A stretch of DNA of 64,000 bases from Chryseobacterium jejuense (GTDB lineage Bacteria; Bacteroidota; Bacteroidia; Flavobacteriales; Weeksellaceae), in contig NZ_FNEG01000003.1 of NCBI RefSeq assembly GCF_900100075.1, positions 62,001 through 126,000 on the forward strand, written 5' to 3'. Of this stretch, positions 49,634 to 59,594 are shown piece by piece. The notes beneath the pieces are model-generated. The model did no database searches and was not told where the DNA came from. It saw only the letters and a list, made by a program, of their open reading frames with translations. Numbering within the stretch: the stretch's first letter is position 1; every line of letters begins with the position of its first letter. The position numbers and the translations under genes were made by a program.

Positions 49634-51412
49634 ATGAACAGAAAAATTCAATTATTATCCATCATATTTTTAGGGGTTTCGCAGTTCGCGTTTTCCCAGA
49701 TCAAGGAGGAGAAACTGGTTCTTAACAAAAAGAGAGAGCCGGAAGTGAAGAAGATCGAGAAAAAGAAGACTTCCGTGGAAACCATTAAAAACTACCCGCC
49801 GGAAGAGAAATCCCAGAATCCTGTAAGATATACCATTACAGACGTTCCTGCGGTTTCAGACTTCAAGACTTCTACCATTCAGGGAGAGGATGTGGCTCCG
49901 AAATTTGACGGAACAGCTCAGAATAACTACGTTCAGTTTGGAATGGGGAATTATGGGAAGATTCTGTTGGATGGAAATATCTCTAAAACCCTTGAAAATA
50001 AGTTTGAAGTGGGAGCAGACGTTCATTTGCTTTCTACAAACGGTCTTAAAAACGATTACGATTGGAAATCCAAGCAGACTTCTGCAACGATAGGTGCTTT
50101 CCTTAACTCTTATGGAGATAAAGGGAAATTCAATATCAATGCTGAATATGGATTGAATAATTATAACTATTACGGAATCTATGCATTGGCACCAGCTGCT
50201 GATGTTGATCTGAAGCAGAAAGTCAATCAGTTCAAAGTAAATGGTTACTATGATTTCTATTCTAACGAAATTTTGAATGATGTAAGAGTAAAATCATCAT
50301 TCCTGAAAGATCATTTCGATGCTCAGGAAAATCAGGTTTCAATTTTAGCGAACTTCTCTAAACACGCTGTTGAACTTGGAAAATCAGGAATCAATCTGAA
50401 TGCTGATTTGGGAGTAGGACTAGAAGCTGTGAAAACAGATTTTGAAATGGTAGATAAAAACTCTTCCAACTTCTTCAATACGAATTTAACTCCAAAAGTA
50501 ACCTTTAGAAAAGGAGAGTCGTATTTGATGGTGGGATCAGGGTTTTCTTTCCTGAATGCTAAGAATTCAAACAGATTGATGGATCAGGTGAAGAACAATA
50601 AGACGTATTGGTTTCCGCAAGCTGAGTTCCAGGTGGCTGCTGCCAAAGAATTTAAATTCTACGGTGGGGTAGATGGTGGTCTTAAGCTTAACACTTACGG
50701 AGATTTGCTTCAGGAAAACCCTTACGCACTTTCTGACCAGTATTTAAAGCCTACAGAAACGAAATACCACTTTTATGTAGGATTAAGAGGAGATATTGAT
50801 GAAACGTTGAAATATGATATCTCAGCAGGTTTCGGAAAAATGAAAGACATTATGTTCTTTAAAGCGAACAGCCTTTTTGATAATAATTACACCCTTAACC
50901 GTGCTGCTTATGATTATGCAAATACATTCTCTGCCATTTATGATGATGGAAATGTAAGCGATATCAAAGGTAGCGTACAGTATTTCCCATTAGAAAACTT
51001 AATGATCGACGGGGAAGTGAGGTTTACAAAGTATAATTTGAAGAACTACGACAATATCTACAACGTTCCATTAGTGAATGCTAGTATTGGTGCTAAATAT
51101 ACGATGCTTGACAAGAAATTATTGCTAGGTTTCAAAGGGATTTTTGCCAGCGACAGAACAACAAATTCTTTTTCAATCGAAGGAATTGCAGATGCTTCAG
51201 CTCCTAATGGAATGATTTACCGTTCATTAGAAAATACGAACGATAAAGTTGGTGGTTATGCAGATTTAAATCTTTCTGCAGAGTATAAAATTCACAAAAA
51301 TTTCAGTATTTTCGCACTCGGAAATAACCTTCTAAGCTCAAAATATCAGACCTACAAGGCTTATAAAGTCTTAGGTCCACAGATTCTGGGTGGTGTGAAG
51401 ATTACCTTCTAG
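49634..51412 (+). CDS. Outer-membrane beta-barrel protein, TonB-receptor-like
   Basis: 592 residues with signal peptide (to about 22, ...FAFSQ). A charged Lys/Glu-rich N-terminal segment (about 23-65) and then alternating amphipathic strands to a terminal aromatic residue (GGVKITF), as in outer-membrane barrels. No TonB box and no plug domain are apparent, so it is a plugless barrel of the TonB-receptor type. Follows the TPR gene and probably forms a unit with it. Confidence 0.8.
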   Translation: MNRKIQLLSIIFLGVSQFAFSQIKEEKLVLNKKREPEVKKIEKKKTSVETIKNYPPEEKSQNPVRYTITDVPAVSDFKTSTIQGEDVAPKFDGTAQNNYVQFGMGNYGKILLDGNISKTLENKFEVGADVHLLSTNGLKNDYDWKSKQTSATIGAFLNSYGDKGKFNINAEYGLNNYNYYGIYALAPAADVDLKQKVNQFKVNGYYDFYSNEILNDVRVKSSFLKDHFDAQENQVSILANFSKHAVELGKSGINLNADLGVGLEAVKTDFEMVDKNSSNFFNTNLTPKVTFRKGESYLMVGSGFSFLNAKNSNRLMDQVKNNKTYWFPQAEFQVAAAKEFKFYGGVDGGLKLNTYGDLLQENPYALSDQYLKPTETKYHFYVGLRGDIDETLKYDISAGFGKMKDIMFFKANSLFDNNYTLNRAAYDYANTFSAIYDDGNVSDIKGSVQYFPLENLMIDGEVRFTKYNLKNYDNIYNVPLVNASIGAKYTMLDKKLLLGFKGIFASDRTTNSFSIEGIADASAPNGMIYRSLENTNDKVGGYADLNLSAEYKIHKNFSIFALGNNLLSSKYQTYKAYKVLGPQILGGVKITF

Positions 51413-51419
51413 CATGTAA

Positions 51420-51476
51420 GTAATGAGTAACTAATAATAAACTATATTTGCATACTTATTATTAGTTACTTATTAC
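51420..51476. repeat. 21-nt inverted repeat before tRNA-Arg
   Basis: 51420-51440 and 51456-51476 are inverse copies with one mismatch (TAATAATAA/TTATTATTA core). It may end the barrel transcript. A -7 box for the tRNA lies in its loop. Confidence 0.65.
51443..51450 (+). promoter_or_regulatory. -7 box for tRNA-Arg
   Basis: TATATTTG matches TAnnTTTG, 36 nt before the mature tRNA start. Confidence 0.4.
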
Positions 51477-51486
51477 TCATTAAAAT

Positions 51487-51560
51487 GGCTTCGTAGTTCA
51501 ACTGGATAGAATATCGGATTTCGGCTCCGAGGGTTGGGGGTTCGAACCCCTCCGAAGTCA
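51487..51560 (+). tRNA. tRNA-Arg (anticodon TCG)
   Basis: A full cloverleaf folds: acceptor GGCTTCG/CGAAGTC (one G-T pair), D stem GTTC/GAAT, anticodon stem TCGGA/TCCGA with loop TTTCGGC (anticodon TCG), and T arm GGGGG-TTCGAAC-CCCTC. Discriminator A; CCA is not encoded. It marks the left edge of an accessory region, as tRNA genes often do for integrative elements. Confidence 0.95.
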
Positions 51561-51561
51561 C

Positions 51562-51588
51562 AAAGCTCCTTTTTTTGGGAGCTTTTTT
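51562..51588 (+). terminator. Terminator after tRNA-Arg
   Basis: AAAGCTCC pairs with GGAGCTTT around a T-rich loop, followed by seven T. Confidence 0.85.
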
Positions 51589-51811
51589 TGTATAATACCC
51601 TGACATCCCTTCCATTTTAATATTTTACTCCAAAGTACCATAAAAAGTTCTATAGAACTTTTTTATCTGCTTGAATTTGATTAAACCTCCTGATCTGACT
51701 TTAGCTATTGAATCAATCCCAAACATAGAAAATAATTCAACATATGGGGAAAATACCTATGTTTTTTTGATTGATTTTACTTATTATTGTATCGTAAAAA
51801 CACAGATCCAA

Positions 51812-52888
51812 ATGATAATTTATTATACAAAAGAAGGACAATCCCTTGTTGACCTTTGTCATGAGGTACAGCTTGAAAACCCTGAGTATTTAAGGGATTA
51901 TCATCATCAAAATTGCTCTTTGTCAGAACGATTTAAGGATGATCTTACTCCGGGAATGAAACTTTATATTCCATCATCACGGGAAATCCTTGAGATTAAC
52001 AAAAAAATCAGAGACAATAATCAAAGTTTCTATGATTTTCCAGCTAACGGAAGATTTCCCTTTGACTTTAAACATTGGGAGGGAAATTATCAAATTACAC
52101 AGACTACCTATTCCGATGATACAATCCTTGCAAAGTATGAAAACAAAGTAAGATTAGATCTTGAAGGAACTAAAAATAGATATTACCATTTTCTCTTTTC
52201 AGCATTTGATTTCAAAAAAAATGAGGATGCTTCAGATACCAAAGTGGATACTCTTGCAAAAATGTGTATGGAGACTATCTACCCAATTCAATATATTATA
52301 GATACTGATGGAAAACTTATTGATATAGTAGTGACAAAGAAAACAGAAGATATTCTCTCTGAGTTAGACTCCATAAAGAACTTTTTTCCAGATCAATATT
52401 CCTCTGATTATATTCAAAAAATGAAAAGCATTGTAGAAAGCCCCGAAATTATCTTACAGAAGTTTAAGAATACTTTATTTAACTCTTTTATGTTTGGTAC
52501 ATTTTACAGAACTCAATTAGGAAATTGGGTTACTTCAAATGTTTACTATGATTTTTGTCCCTGGATTTTTGATGCTCAATCAATACAGTTTGAATTTCAA
52601 AACATATTATTATCCAAAGATATTGTAGATGATAAAAGAGTAAAGATTCAGCAAAAAGGTATCTCTATTGATAGTCGAAACCTGGAATACTTACATTTTA
52701 CAGATTCCAAGTTTGATGAGAAAACGGATATAGGAAAGAAACCTATAGATTGTGAACATTTAGCAGAATATCTTTTTAACCGAGAAAATTTATCATTGTA
52801 TAAAATTGAAGCAAGATTTCAATATTTTGGGCATGAAAATACCAGAAGAGAAGATTTTTTATTAGAAAGAATTACAGATAATTATTAG
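51812..52888 (+). CDS. Hypothetical protein with LysM-like N-terminus, T6SS cargo cluster
   Basis: 358 residues from the only plausible ATG at 51812; an upstream TTG-started frame is rejected. The first 55 residues (YYTKEGQSLVDLCHEVQLEN, then LTPGMKLYIPSS) look LysM-like. The rest is an unrecognised alpha/beta region. It is followed after 28 nt by the DUF4280 PAAR-like gene, so it may be an adaptor or chaperone for the tip and effector encoded next. No signal peptide. Confidence 0.7.
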   Translation: MIIYYTKEGQSLVDLCHEVQLENPEYLRDYHHQNCSLSERFKDDLTPGMKLYIPSSREILEINKKIRDNNQSFYDFPANGRFPFDFKHWEGNYQITQTTYSDDTILAKYENKVRLDLEGTKNRYYHFLFSAFDFKKNEDASDTKVDTLAKMCMETIYPIQYIIDTDGKLIDIVVTKKTEDILSELDSIKNFFPDQYSSDYIQKMKSIVESPEIILQKFKNTLFNSFMFGTFYRTQLGNWVTSNVYYDFCPWIFDAQSIQFEFQNILLSKDIVDDKRVKIQQKGISIDSRNLEYLHFTDSKFDEKTDIGKKPIDCEHLAEYLFNRENLSLYKIEARFQYFGHENTRREDFLLERITDNY

Positions 52889-52916
52889 ATTTGAAAAACA
52901 CCTAAATCACAATACG

Positions 52917-53420
52917 ATGTCAGAAAACACCTCCCCTCACAATGGTAAATATTTCGTGATCCAAAAAGGAAAAGCCCAGTGTAATCAAGGGAATCAGTTT
53001 CCTCAGTTCAAAGTAACCTCACACCAGAAACATTATTGGAATAATAAAGAAGGACAAGCAGATTATTTAGCGGTTACAGAAGATGATGTACAGTTTACTC
53101 CATCTGGTCCCAGTTTTGGACAATGCAAGCTGAAACCAAGTTCCGGTGGTTATTTGCCTTGTGCTTTTGCTCCTGCAGGAAAATGGCAGAAACCTTATGA
53201 GAAAGTAAAGGTCATGAACAAAAGTTGTATTACAGAACTTTCTGAATTGATGTGTGCAACAGGAGGAAAAATAACCATAAAAGAACATGGGCAAACTGCG
53301 GAGGTAACTCAACAGAATGTTAGGAATGCAGACCCAAAACAGCAGCAGAATATTAACCCGTTGCTTGACTACAAAGAATTTCAGGATGAACAGGAAGAAG
53401 ATGTAAACATCTGCGAATAA
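52917..53420 (+). CDS. DUF4280 PAAR-like protein (T6SS spike tip)
   Basis: 167 residues with the DUF4280 layout: CNQGNQFPQFKVTSHQKHYW near the start and GGYLPCAFAPAGKWQKPYEK in the middle, ending in an acidic tail. DUF4280 proteins are PAAR-like tips that sharpen the spike of contractile systems and link it to cargo; in Bacteroidota they belong with T6SS subtype iii or extracellular contractile systems. The effector gene starts 14 nt downstream, consistent with a tip-cargo pair. Confidence 0.85.
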   Translation: MSENTSPHNGKYFVIQKGKAQCNQGNQFPQFKVTSHQKHYWNNKEGQADYLAVTEDDVQFTPSGPSFGQCKLKPSSGGYLPCAFAPAGKWQKPYEKVKVMNKSCITELSELMCATGGKITIKEHGQTAEVTQQNVRNADPKQQQNINPLLDYKEFQDEQEEDVNICE

Positions 53421-53434
53421 ACACAAACACAAAT

Positions 53435-56173
53435 ATGGGAAAATTAACAATCATCGGAAACGATAAACCTGTGATAGGAAAACAGCAAATGTATTCCGTT
53501 ACTACAATAAATGGCTGGCTGAATCCTTTACAACCTATTAAGAACCCTTTACAAGTACCTAAAGCACATTGGGAAGTGATGGTACAGACAAAAACAGGTT
53601 GGAGAAAAGGAGGAAGCGATAAAGAGGGGCAAATGGTTCCTTATATTTTCGGACAGAAAAGTTTATTTCATAAGGGGATAAAGATCATTGTACGTCAGGG
53701 TGAAGACTATGGAGAACTGATTGTACATCCACAAAGGGCTAAAGAACCTAAAATAACCAGGGTTGAACTTCTGGATGCTAACTATAAATCTATTCCAAAA
53801 GATAAAAAGTTAAGCTATAAAGATACCATTATTGCAAGGGCATATTGTGTAGAGATGTTCGAGATGAATATTGCTTTTACCCTTTGGGAAGATGATGCTC
53901 AGGGAGAAGGACACAATCCCACAGTAAATGCTTTGAATAAAATAAACCTTGTCCCTGTTCTTAGCAGAGTGAATGAAAAAGGAATGGCAGAAGCTGTTTT
54001 CAGATTACCTTTTTACACGATGGCTGTAATGATTGCCAATGCACGTACTGCATCAGGTGATAAAAGTGAGGGAGCCACTCACGAATATTATGTAACAGCT
54101 GATGTAGTTAGTAAACATATACAAAAAGCAAGTCCTAATATTAATGTAGTTAACCCTACTCATAATCCAGAACCTCCAAGAAAAAGAGAGGTTCCTAAAG
54201 GGCATACTTCCTCACCACCAAAGCCTAAAACAACTCCTGCTCCAGAAAAACCCAAACCTAAACCTGATGGCAATTCAGCAAAGTTCCCAGTCACCACAGG
54301 CGGAAAAAAAAGTGATGATCCACAAGGAAAGATACTAAGTGCTGAATTTGTTGATGAAAAAGGAAACAAGCTCCATTCTTCCAAAGTAGGAACTACTGTA
54401 AAAATAAAGATTGTTACAAAAGAGATGAAAGGCAAAAAAGTGAAGGTGAAAATATGGGAGGAAGACAATTTCACATGGAGTAATGATTTGATATATGAAA
54501 AGGATTGGGTATTGGCAGGTGATAATAGTTTTGTAAGAGTACAACTGACAAAACAGCTGTTTGATAAAGCCAAAGATGGTGGTAGTGATAGCAGTAGGCA
54601 GGATTATTTTATTGAAGTGATACACCATGATACTTCTGTAACTTCTACCGTGATGCCTGTGAGTGCAGATGCTGAGCCTACAAAGGTGGAGACTGGGAAT
54701 AGTGCAGTGATGGTGGAGAAAACGAAATTAAAATTTGATAAAGTTATAGGGCTAGGAAAAGAAGCTATTTTATATATAACTAGTGAAATTGCAACAGAAA
54801 TAACCGTTGATAAAAATGGTAAAATAGCCTCTTATCCTGATTATGGAGGATATAATGGAATGAATGAATATAAAGAAGGAAATAAAATATATTCTAAAAA
54901 ATTACCTAATGGTAAAAGTGCATTTCCATTGTATAAAATGTATATTTATAGAGGAAATAAAATAGGTGAAGCCGTTAATAAATTAAAACAAGATATAGAG
55001 AATAAAACCCATGAAAATGCAGAAACTACGGTTTTAACTGTCGCAAGACATGCGCAAACTAATAATAAAGATTATACAAGTTACGGACCTATCCCACCAA
55101 ACATACTCAAAACATTGTATAGAGTTCGATATATGCAAGCATGGAATCACGCAGGAAAAGAAAGTTTTAGGTATAGATTTGTTGATAATACGACATCAAA
55201 TTTAAAACCTGTGGCTGATTTAAAAAAAGAGGTTTCAAGTGGTGCAATGACATTAGGAAATAGGAGTTCCATATCTATTGACCCTTGGAAATCTAAAGAT
55301 TTGATAGGTTGCTTAGGTATAAGAAATTCAAATGGAGAAAATCATTCAAGTTATGCAGGTGAAATTGGAGACTTAAGTGCTTCAAACTATAAGTTTGTTT
55401 ACCATGCGTTAAACAATTATTTGGAATCAATAATTCCTGAATTAACTGGTGTATATGGAAGAAGAGGTTATTCTAGCAACGGGAAAATAGTTGTTAAAGC
55501 CTCGGAGTATAAAGAGGAAATTAAAGTTTATGCACTTGTAGAACCTTTACCAGAAATCAATAACTGTAAATGTAATGAATTAAAAAATGATGGTAGGAAA
55601 GAGTATTATGATTCTTTTGGTACTAAAGTAATTAATTATGTATCTACACATACGTCTGCAAATAAATTCAAAGGATTATATATGATTGCACAAAGAAGGC
55701 AGGAAAATGGTTTTAGTTTGAAAACACCGTTGAATAACCCGATGAATATAAAAGGTTCTGGGGATGCTGGTAAAAAAAGCATGTCAACACACGAAACATA
55801 TGAAGGTAAGTACCAAGCAAGAGTTGAAAGTTTTGCTAACTTCACATCTGAAGAAGCAGGTTTTAATGGATATATTGAGCTTCTGAAAAAGAATTTCCCA
55901 GATGCATATACTGCATTGACCGACAATTCAAAGACTATAGAAAATTTTGTTGTCGGATTAGAGGATACTGGAAAAAAAGGTGCATATGCCACTGGAGAGC
56001 CTAAGAATGGTTTGACAGGACCTCAACAGTATAAAAAAGCAGTCAAAGATAATTTTGTGTCAACATTAAAGGATTATAAAAAAATGTTAGAATGTAAGCT
56101 TTGTAAAACAAAAAATGAAAAAGAGAAAATAGAAATCCAAAAGGATATTGAACTTTTAAATCAATTAAAATGA
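53435..56173 (+). CDS. Multidomain T6SS-like effector with peptidoglycan-targeting domains
   Basis: 912 residues, no signal peptide. Two beta-rich segments (about 1-240 and 300-420) are joined by a Pro/Lys-rich linker (about 248-290, PPKPKTTPAPEKPKPKPD). Residues about 545-640 contain YGPIPPN and GCLGIRNSNGE with Cys626, resembling the Tlde1/DUF2778 L,D-transpeptidase-like toxin domain. Residues about 745-885 contain AQRRQENGF (candidate catalytic Glu757) and NNPMNIKG, resembling GH73/FlgJ-type glucosaminidases. Both domain calls are by motif only. Overlaps the next lipoprotein gene by 4 nt. Confidence 0.65.
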   Translation: MGKLTIIGNDKPVIGKQQMYSVTTINGWLNPLQPIKNPLQVPKAHWEVMVQTKTGWRKGGSDKEGQMVPYIFGQKSLFHKGIKIIVRQGEDYGELIVHPQRAKEPKITRVELLDANYKSIPKDKKLSYKDTIIARAYCVEMFEMNIAFTLWEDDAQGEGHNPTVNALNKINLVPVLSRVNEKGMAEAVFRLPFYTMAVMIANARTASGDKSEGATHEYYVTADVVSKHIQKASPNINVVNPTHNPEPPRKREVPKGHTSSPPKPKTTPAPEKPKPKPDGNSAKFPVTTGGKKSDDPQGKILSAEFVDEKGNKLHSSKVGTTVKIKIVTKEMKGKKVKVKIWEEDNFTWSNDLIYEKDWVLAGDNSFVRVQLTKQLFDKAKDGGSDSSRQDYFIEVIHHDTSVTSTVMPVSADAEPTKVETGNSAVMVEKTKLKFDKVIGLGKEAILYITSEIATEITVDKNGKIASYPDYGGYNGMNEYKEGNKIYSKKLPNGKSAFPLYKMYIYRGNKIGEAVNKLKQDIENKTHENAETTVLTVARHAQTNNKDYTSYGPIPPNILKTLYRVRYMQAWNHAGKESFRYRFVDNTTSNLKPVADLKKEVSSGAMTLGNRSSISIDPWKSKDLIGCLGIRNSNGENHSSYAGEIGDLSASNYKFVYHALNNYLESIIPELTGVYGRRGYSSNGKIVVKASEYKEEIKVYALVEPLPEINNCKCNELKNDGRKEYYDSFGTKVINYVSTHTSANKFKGLYMIAQRRQENGFSLKTPLNNPMNIKGSGDAGKKSMSTHETYEGKYQARVESFANFTSEEAGFNGYIELLKKNFPDAYTALTDNSKTIENFVVGLEDTGKKGAYATGEPKNGLTGPQQYKKAVKDNFVSTLKDYKKMLECKLCKTKNEKEKIEIQKDIELLNQLK

Positions 56174-57228
56174 AAAAAAGAATAGCATTCCTAATTTTGT
56201 TTCAATTATTATCTTGCAAAGGTCAAGACAATGATAATTGCAGTAAAGAAAATGCTTATAATAAAGTAACTCAAATACAAGAGGTTGCTGAAGCTATGCA
56301 ATTGTATAAAAATAGTAATCAGAAAATAATTTTTGAAATTGACGAAAGCGTTTATAATAAGAAAAAATATTATGTTATAAAAGAAGAGCAAGAAGGTGAA
56401 TTTCATAACAGCGTTTGGAATATTTTTTATGTTGACAAGAAGGATTGTTCATTATATTACTACGACACGGTAAATGGAAATTTACTAACATTAGAAAAAT
56501 GGAGATTATTAGGGAAACAAGATAATGACAAAAATAAAATTATGGAAGAAACAAAGTTTACTGACCTTTTTAATGAAGGAACAGTAATAAAATTTACTCC
56601 TCAGGATTTAGATAAAAAATCCCCCAAAATTCAAAATTTTAAACAAAAACTTGAATTATACGAGAATGAGAATCCTTTAATAGAAGATTTTGACAATAAG
56701 AATTTATCATATTTGATTAATAATGAAACTTTTTTTGATGTACAGTATTATATTGATAATAGTTGGTTACAATATTTTATTACTAAATATAAAGTTGATG
56801 TTTCAAAACTAAATGATTTAATGAATCTTTCTATACATCAAGAAGACTTTAATGCAGTTAAATTGCTTGCTGATAATGGTTATATTATTTCAAAAAAAGA
56901 CTTGAATATTCTAATTGATACAGAAAATAATATAAAAGAGAAGGTACAAGAAAATAAATCAGATGGATATGAAAGTTATACAATTACAAATTCTAAAATA
57001 AACCAAATTTCAAAATATTTAAAAGAAAAGCACCTTCTCAACAAAATTGTTGATCCAGATGGCTATACCAATTTAAGAAAAGATAAAAATACTTCCTCAG
57101 AGGTTCTACAAAAGTTAAAATCAGGAGAACATATTGAGGTTCTGAATAATACAGGTGATTGGTTTTTAGTGAAAACTAAAGAAGGAAAAGAAGGATATAT
57201 TCATAAGAGCAGGATAAAATCAAAGTGA
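56170..57228 (+). CDS. Lipoprotein with C-terminal SH3-like domain, candidate immunity protein
   Basis: 352 residues. Lipobox LFQLLSC places it on the periplasmic face of a membrane or the surface. The C-terminal 58 residues (DGYTNLRKDKNTSSEVLQKL, then GEHIEVLNNTGDWFLV) form a bacterial SH3 domain, which typically binds peptidoglycan. ATGA overlap with the effector gene gives translational coupling, the usual arrangement of an immunity gene; a periplasmic location suits protection against a cell-wall toxin. The role is inferred. Confidence 0.68.
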   Translation: MKKRIAFLILFQLLSCKGQDNDNCSKENAYNKVTQIQEVAEAMQLYKNSNQKIIFEIDESVYNKKKYYVIKEEQEGEFHNSVWNIFYVDKKDCSLYYYDTVNGNLLTLEKWRLLGKQDNDKNKIMEETKFTDLFNEGTVIKFTPQDLDKKSPKIQNFKQKLELYENENPLIEDFDNKNLSYLINNETFFDVQYYIDNSWLQYFITKYKVDVSKLNDLMNLSIHQEDFNAVKLLADNGYIISKKDLNILIDTENNIKEKVQENKSDGYESYTITNSKINQISKYLKEKHLLNKIVDPDGYTNLRKDKNTSSEVLQKLKSGEHIEVLNNTGDWFLVKTKEGKEGYIHKSRIKSK

Positions 57229-57252
57229 TGTATTAGTAAGAAACTATCAGTA

Positions 57253-58362
57253 ATGAAATATTTAATCGGCTTATTAATTGGTTTTTTTTCAATATTTAGC
57301 TGCCAAAAAAATAACCAGAAAGAAATTAATCAATCATCTGGAAAACTCCCAACAGAGTCAAAAAATTATTTAAACATTAAAATTAATAATGATTTGAATG
57401 TATCAATTGGTGAACTAACATCAATAGATGAAAGCATTAATGAAGACTATGAAGTTATAAACAAGCATGATACAATCTATATTACTAAACAATTTTTAGA
57501 ATCGGATAATATTGATGGAAAAAACATAAAAGTTTTAAGTAATCATAAGACTGATATTAATATAAAATATGATATTAGTTTTAATTTTATTGGGAACGAA
57601 AAAGAATCAAATTATTTACCTATAAGTTATATTATTTCAAAAAAAATAAATTCAGAATCAATTCTTCCCTCATTTGAAAAGATTTACAATGATATTGGGG
57701 TTCAAAATTTTGTAAAAACGAATAAACAAAAAATTTATAATCAATCATATAATACTTTTATAAAATATTACGGAAGTATGACAGAGAATGATTTGAAATC
57801 CTGTTGTCCCGCAGACTATGAAAATTATTCCAAGATTAAAAAAATAGATAATAATCATCTACTTAGCTTAGATTTAGAAAAAGATCTGATTACGGTTCCA
57901 GATTATAAATCTATAATCATTGATATTAAAGATCTTGATTCATCAAAAAATTATGTAGTAGTATTTAAAAAAGACAAGGTAGAAGATTTATCTAAGAATT
58001 CAATGATAACGCAAAAAATAAATTGGGATGGTATTTACTGGCTGTATCCTTATAATATTGACAGCGAAAAACAAGGAAACTACTACATAAATATTTCTAA
58101 GGATAATAATGAATTTGGATTTAGTGGAGATATTCAATTTAGTTATAAAATTAACTACAAATCCACAGACAACAAGTTATATATTTTTGATAATAATCAA
58201 TCAACTGTAGATCCTTTAGCGGTTATCTACAAAGAGAAAGATAAATATTATATAAAAAGTGATTTGATAAAAATGGAACGTACCGATTTAAAAGAAACTA
58301 AAAATGGCTACCCAATACGTTGGGCAAAATCAAGTGATGATGTTCCAGACTCTCCCCAGTAA
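57253..58362 (+). CDS. Lipoprotein, unknown; candidate second immunity gene
   Basis: 369 residues. Signal with lipobox (GFFSIFSC). Very AT-rich and Asn/Lys/Ile-rich compared with core genes. No recognised domain; the C-terminal part has a strand pattern (YYINISKDNNEFGFSGDIQF). It lies 24 nt after the SH3 lipoprotein on the same strand, in the effector cluster. Confidence 0.6.
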   Translation: MKYLIGLLIGFFSIFSCQKNNQKEINQSSGKLPTESKNYLNIKINNDLNVSIGELTSIDESINEDYEVINKHDTIYITKQFLESDNIDGKNIKVLSNHKTDINIKYDISFNFIGNEKESNYLPISYIISKKINSESILPSFEKIYNDIGVQNFVKTNKQKIYNQSYNTFIKYYGSMTENDLKSCCPADYENYSKIKKIDNNHLLSLDLEKDLITVPDYKSIIIDIKDLDSSKNYVVVFKKDKVEDLSKNSMITQKINWDGIYWLYPYNIDSEKQGNYYINISKDNNEFGFSGDIQFSYKINYKSTDNKLYIFDNNQSTVDPLAVIYKEKDKYYIKSDLIKMERTDLKETKNGYPIRWAKSSDDVPDSPQ

Positions 58363-58383
58363 TTAAAAGACAATAAACACAAA

Positions 58384-59145
58384 ATGAATTACGAACAATA
58401 CAACAGGCAAAGTTTTGATAATTTAATTCAGATTCAAGAGAAGTTTAAAGAAACTTTTGAAATTGATTCGTATGCAAACTGGTTTTATGACGGTGAAACA
58501 GAACTTTTAAGGTTGTACAACAATGATGATGATGAAATATATTTTAAATATGTTTCTGTAGGAACTCACTCTTTAAAATCAGAAACATGGATGTGGAGCT
58601 GGTTTAATAAACATTCCATTGAAAAAAGTAAAAATCAACTTTTGGTAGTTAAAGAATTTGGAATTGAAAATAATTATGAAAAACTTCATAATGGGACTTT
58701 TTCAAGTGATGAATATGACGGTTGGGAATTATCGTCAATCTGCTTAAATTTTGTTAACGGTATAGGTGTTTATAAAGTCAATACTGATAATTTGGATATA
58801 TTTATGTTGATTACAAATCTTGTTGATAAATCTTCACCTGAAATAAAAAAGCTAAAACAAAAAACAGTTGATTGTGGCAGTCATGGTTATTCAAGACCTG
58901 CATTTGTTTGCCAACACCTAAACCTTGAATCCCCAAAAGGTTTTGAAGAAGCATTTGAAACTTATCTTGGAATGGAATTAGATGAAGAAGATGATTTTCA
59001 AGCATGGTGTAGTGAATGTGAAAAAGTCAGAACTGAATATAATGGCTGGAATGAAGAATCAGAAAAATTTGCTGGGATAAAACTAATTTGTGAAAACTGT
59101 TATTTTGAATTAAAAGACTTTAATCAGACAAATTTACTTGGTTAA
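58384..59145 (+). CDS. DUF6882-like protein with a zinc-ribbon-like end
   Basis: 253 residues, cytoplasmic. The N-terminal half (about 25-140, with SETWMWSWFNKHS) resembles DUF6882. The C-terminal part has two CxxC pairs (AWCSECEKV and LICENCYFE), a zinc-ribbon-like arrangement. Such proteins occur as accessory or immunity-type genes in toxin clusters, but no function is assigned. Confidence 0.6.
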   Translation: MNYEQYNRQSFDNLIQIQEKFKETFEIDSYANWFYDGETELLRLYNNDDDEIYFKYVSVGTHSLKSETWMWSWFNKHSIEKSKNQLLVVKEFGIENNYEKLHNGTFSSDEYDGWELSSICLNFVNGIGVYKVNTDNLDIFMLITNLVDKSSPEIKKLKQKTVDCGSHGYSRPAFVCQHLNLESPKGFEEAFETYLGMELDEEDDFQAWCSECEKVRTEYNGWNEESEKFAGIKLICENCYFELKDFNQTNLLG

Positions 59146-59193
59146 AATGGATTCAGATAAAGAAGAGTGATCCTTATCGAATAAAAATCTAGC

Positions 59194-59568
59194 ATGAACA
59201 ACATCGAAAAATTATTAAACTCTTTGATGGAGCAAGCAGAATTATTTCTAAAAGAAAATGGTGAGTTTGCTCTTTTTGGTACATACGTTAGAGCAAATGG
59301 CGATTTGACTTACATTGGTGCTTATTCTGAAACAATTGATTCAAACGAAATGTATGATCTACTAATACAAGGAGTAAGAGAAGATCTAAAGGACGAAGAT
59401 ATCCCAGCTACTGCTATTGCCTGGAATGGTACAGTTGATGGAAAAGATGTTATTGTTACAGAAGTATTTCTTTCTTTAGATGGTAATTACCAAAGTATTC
59501 ACCCATATACAATTGAAAATGGAACAGTGATTTTTGGTGATGAAATTAAACCCCGTATTAACCAATAA
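59194..59568 (+). CDS. Small acidic hypothetical protein, immunity-like
   Basis: 124 residues, acidic, no signal peptide or membrane segment. Alternating strands and helices (ALFGTYVRANGDLTYIGAYS) resemble small immunity proteins of polymorphic toxin systems, but I cannot name the family. Position in the row of effector-downstream genes supports that guess. Confidence 0.55.
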   Translation: MNNIEKLLNSLMEQAELFLKENGEFALFGTYVRANGDLTYIGAYSETIDSNEMYDLLIQGVREDLKDEDIPATAIAWNGTVDGKDVIVTEVFLSLDGNYQSIHPYTIENGTVIFGDEIKPRINQ

Positions 59569-59594
59569 TAAATTAATTTTATAAAAAAAAGAAA

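Noticed and set aside
51487..51560. Second copy of the tRNA 3' end inside the window (attachment repeat)
   Set aside because: Scanned downstream for TCCGAAGTCA-type repeats and found none; the far end, if any, is outside.
51671..51811. N-terminal extension of the LysM-like protein from a TTG
   Set aside because: The first ATG at 51812 sits exactly at the LysM-like domain; the extension has no protein-like character.
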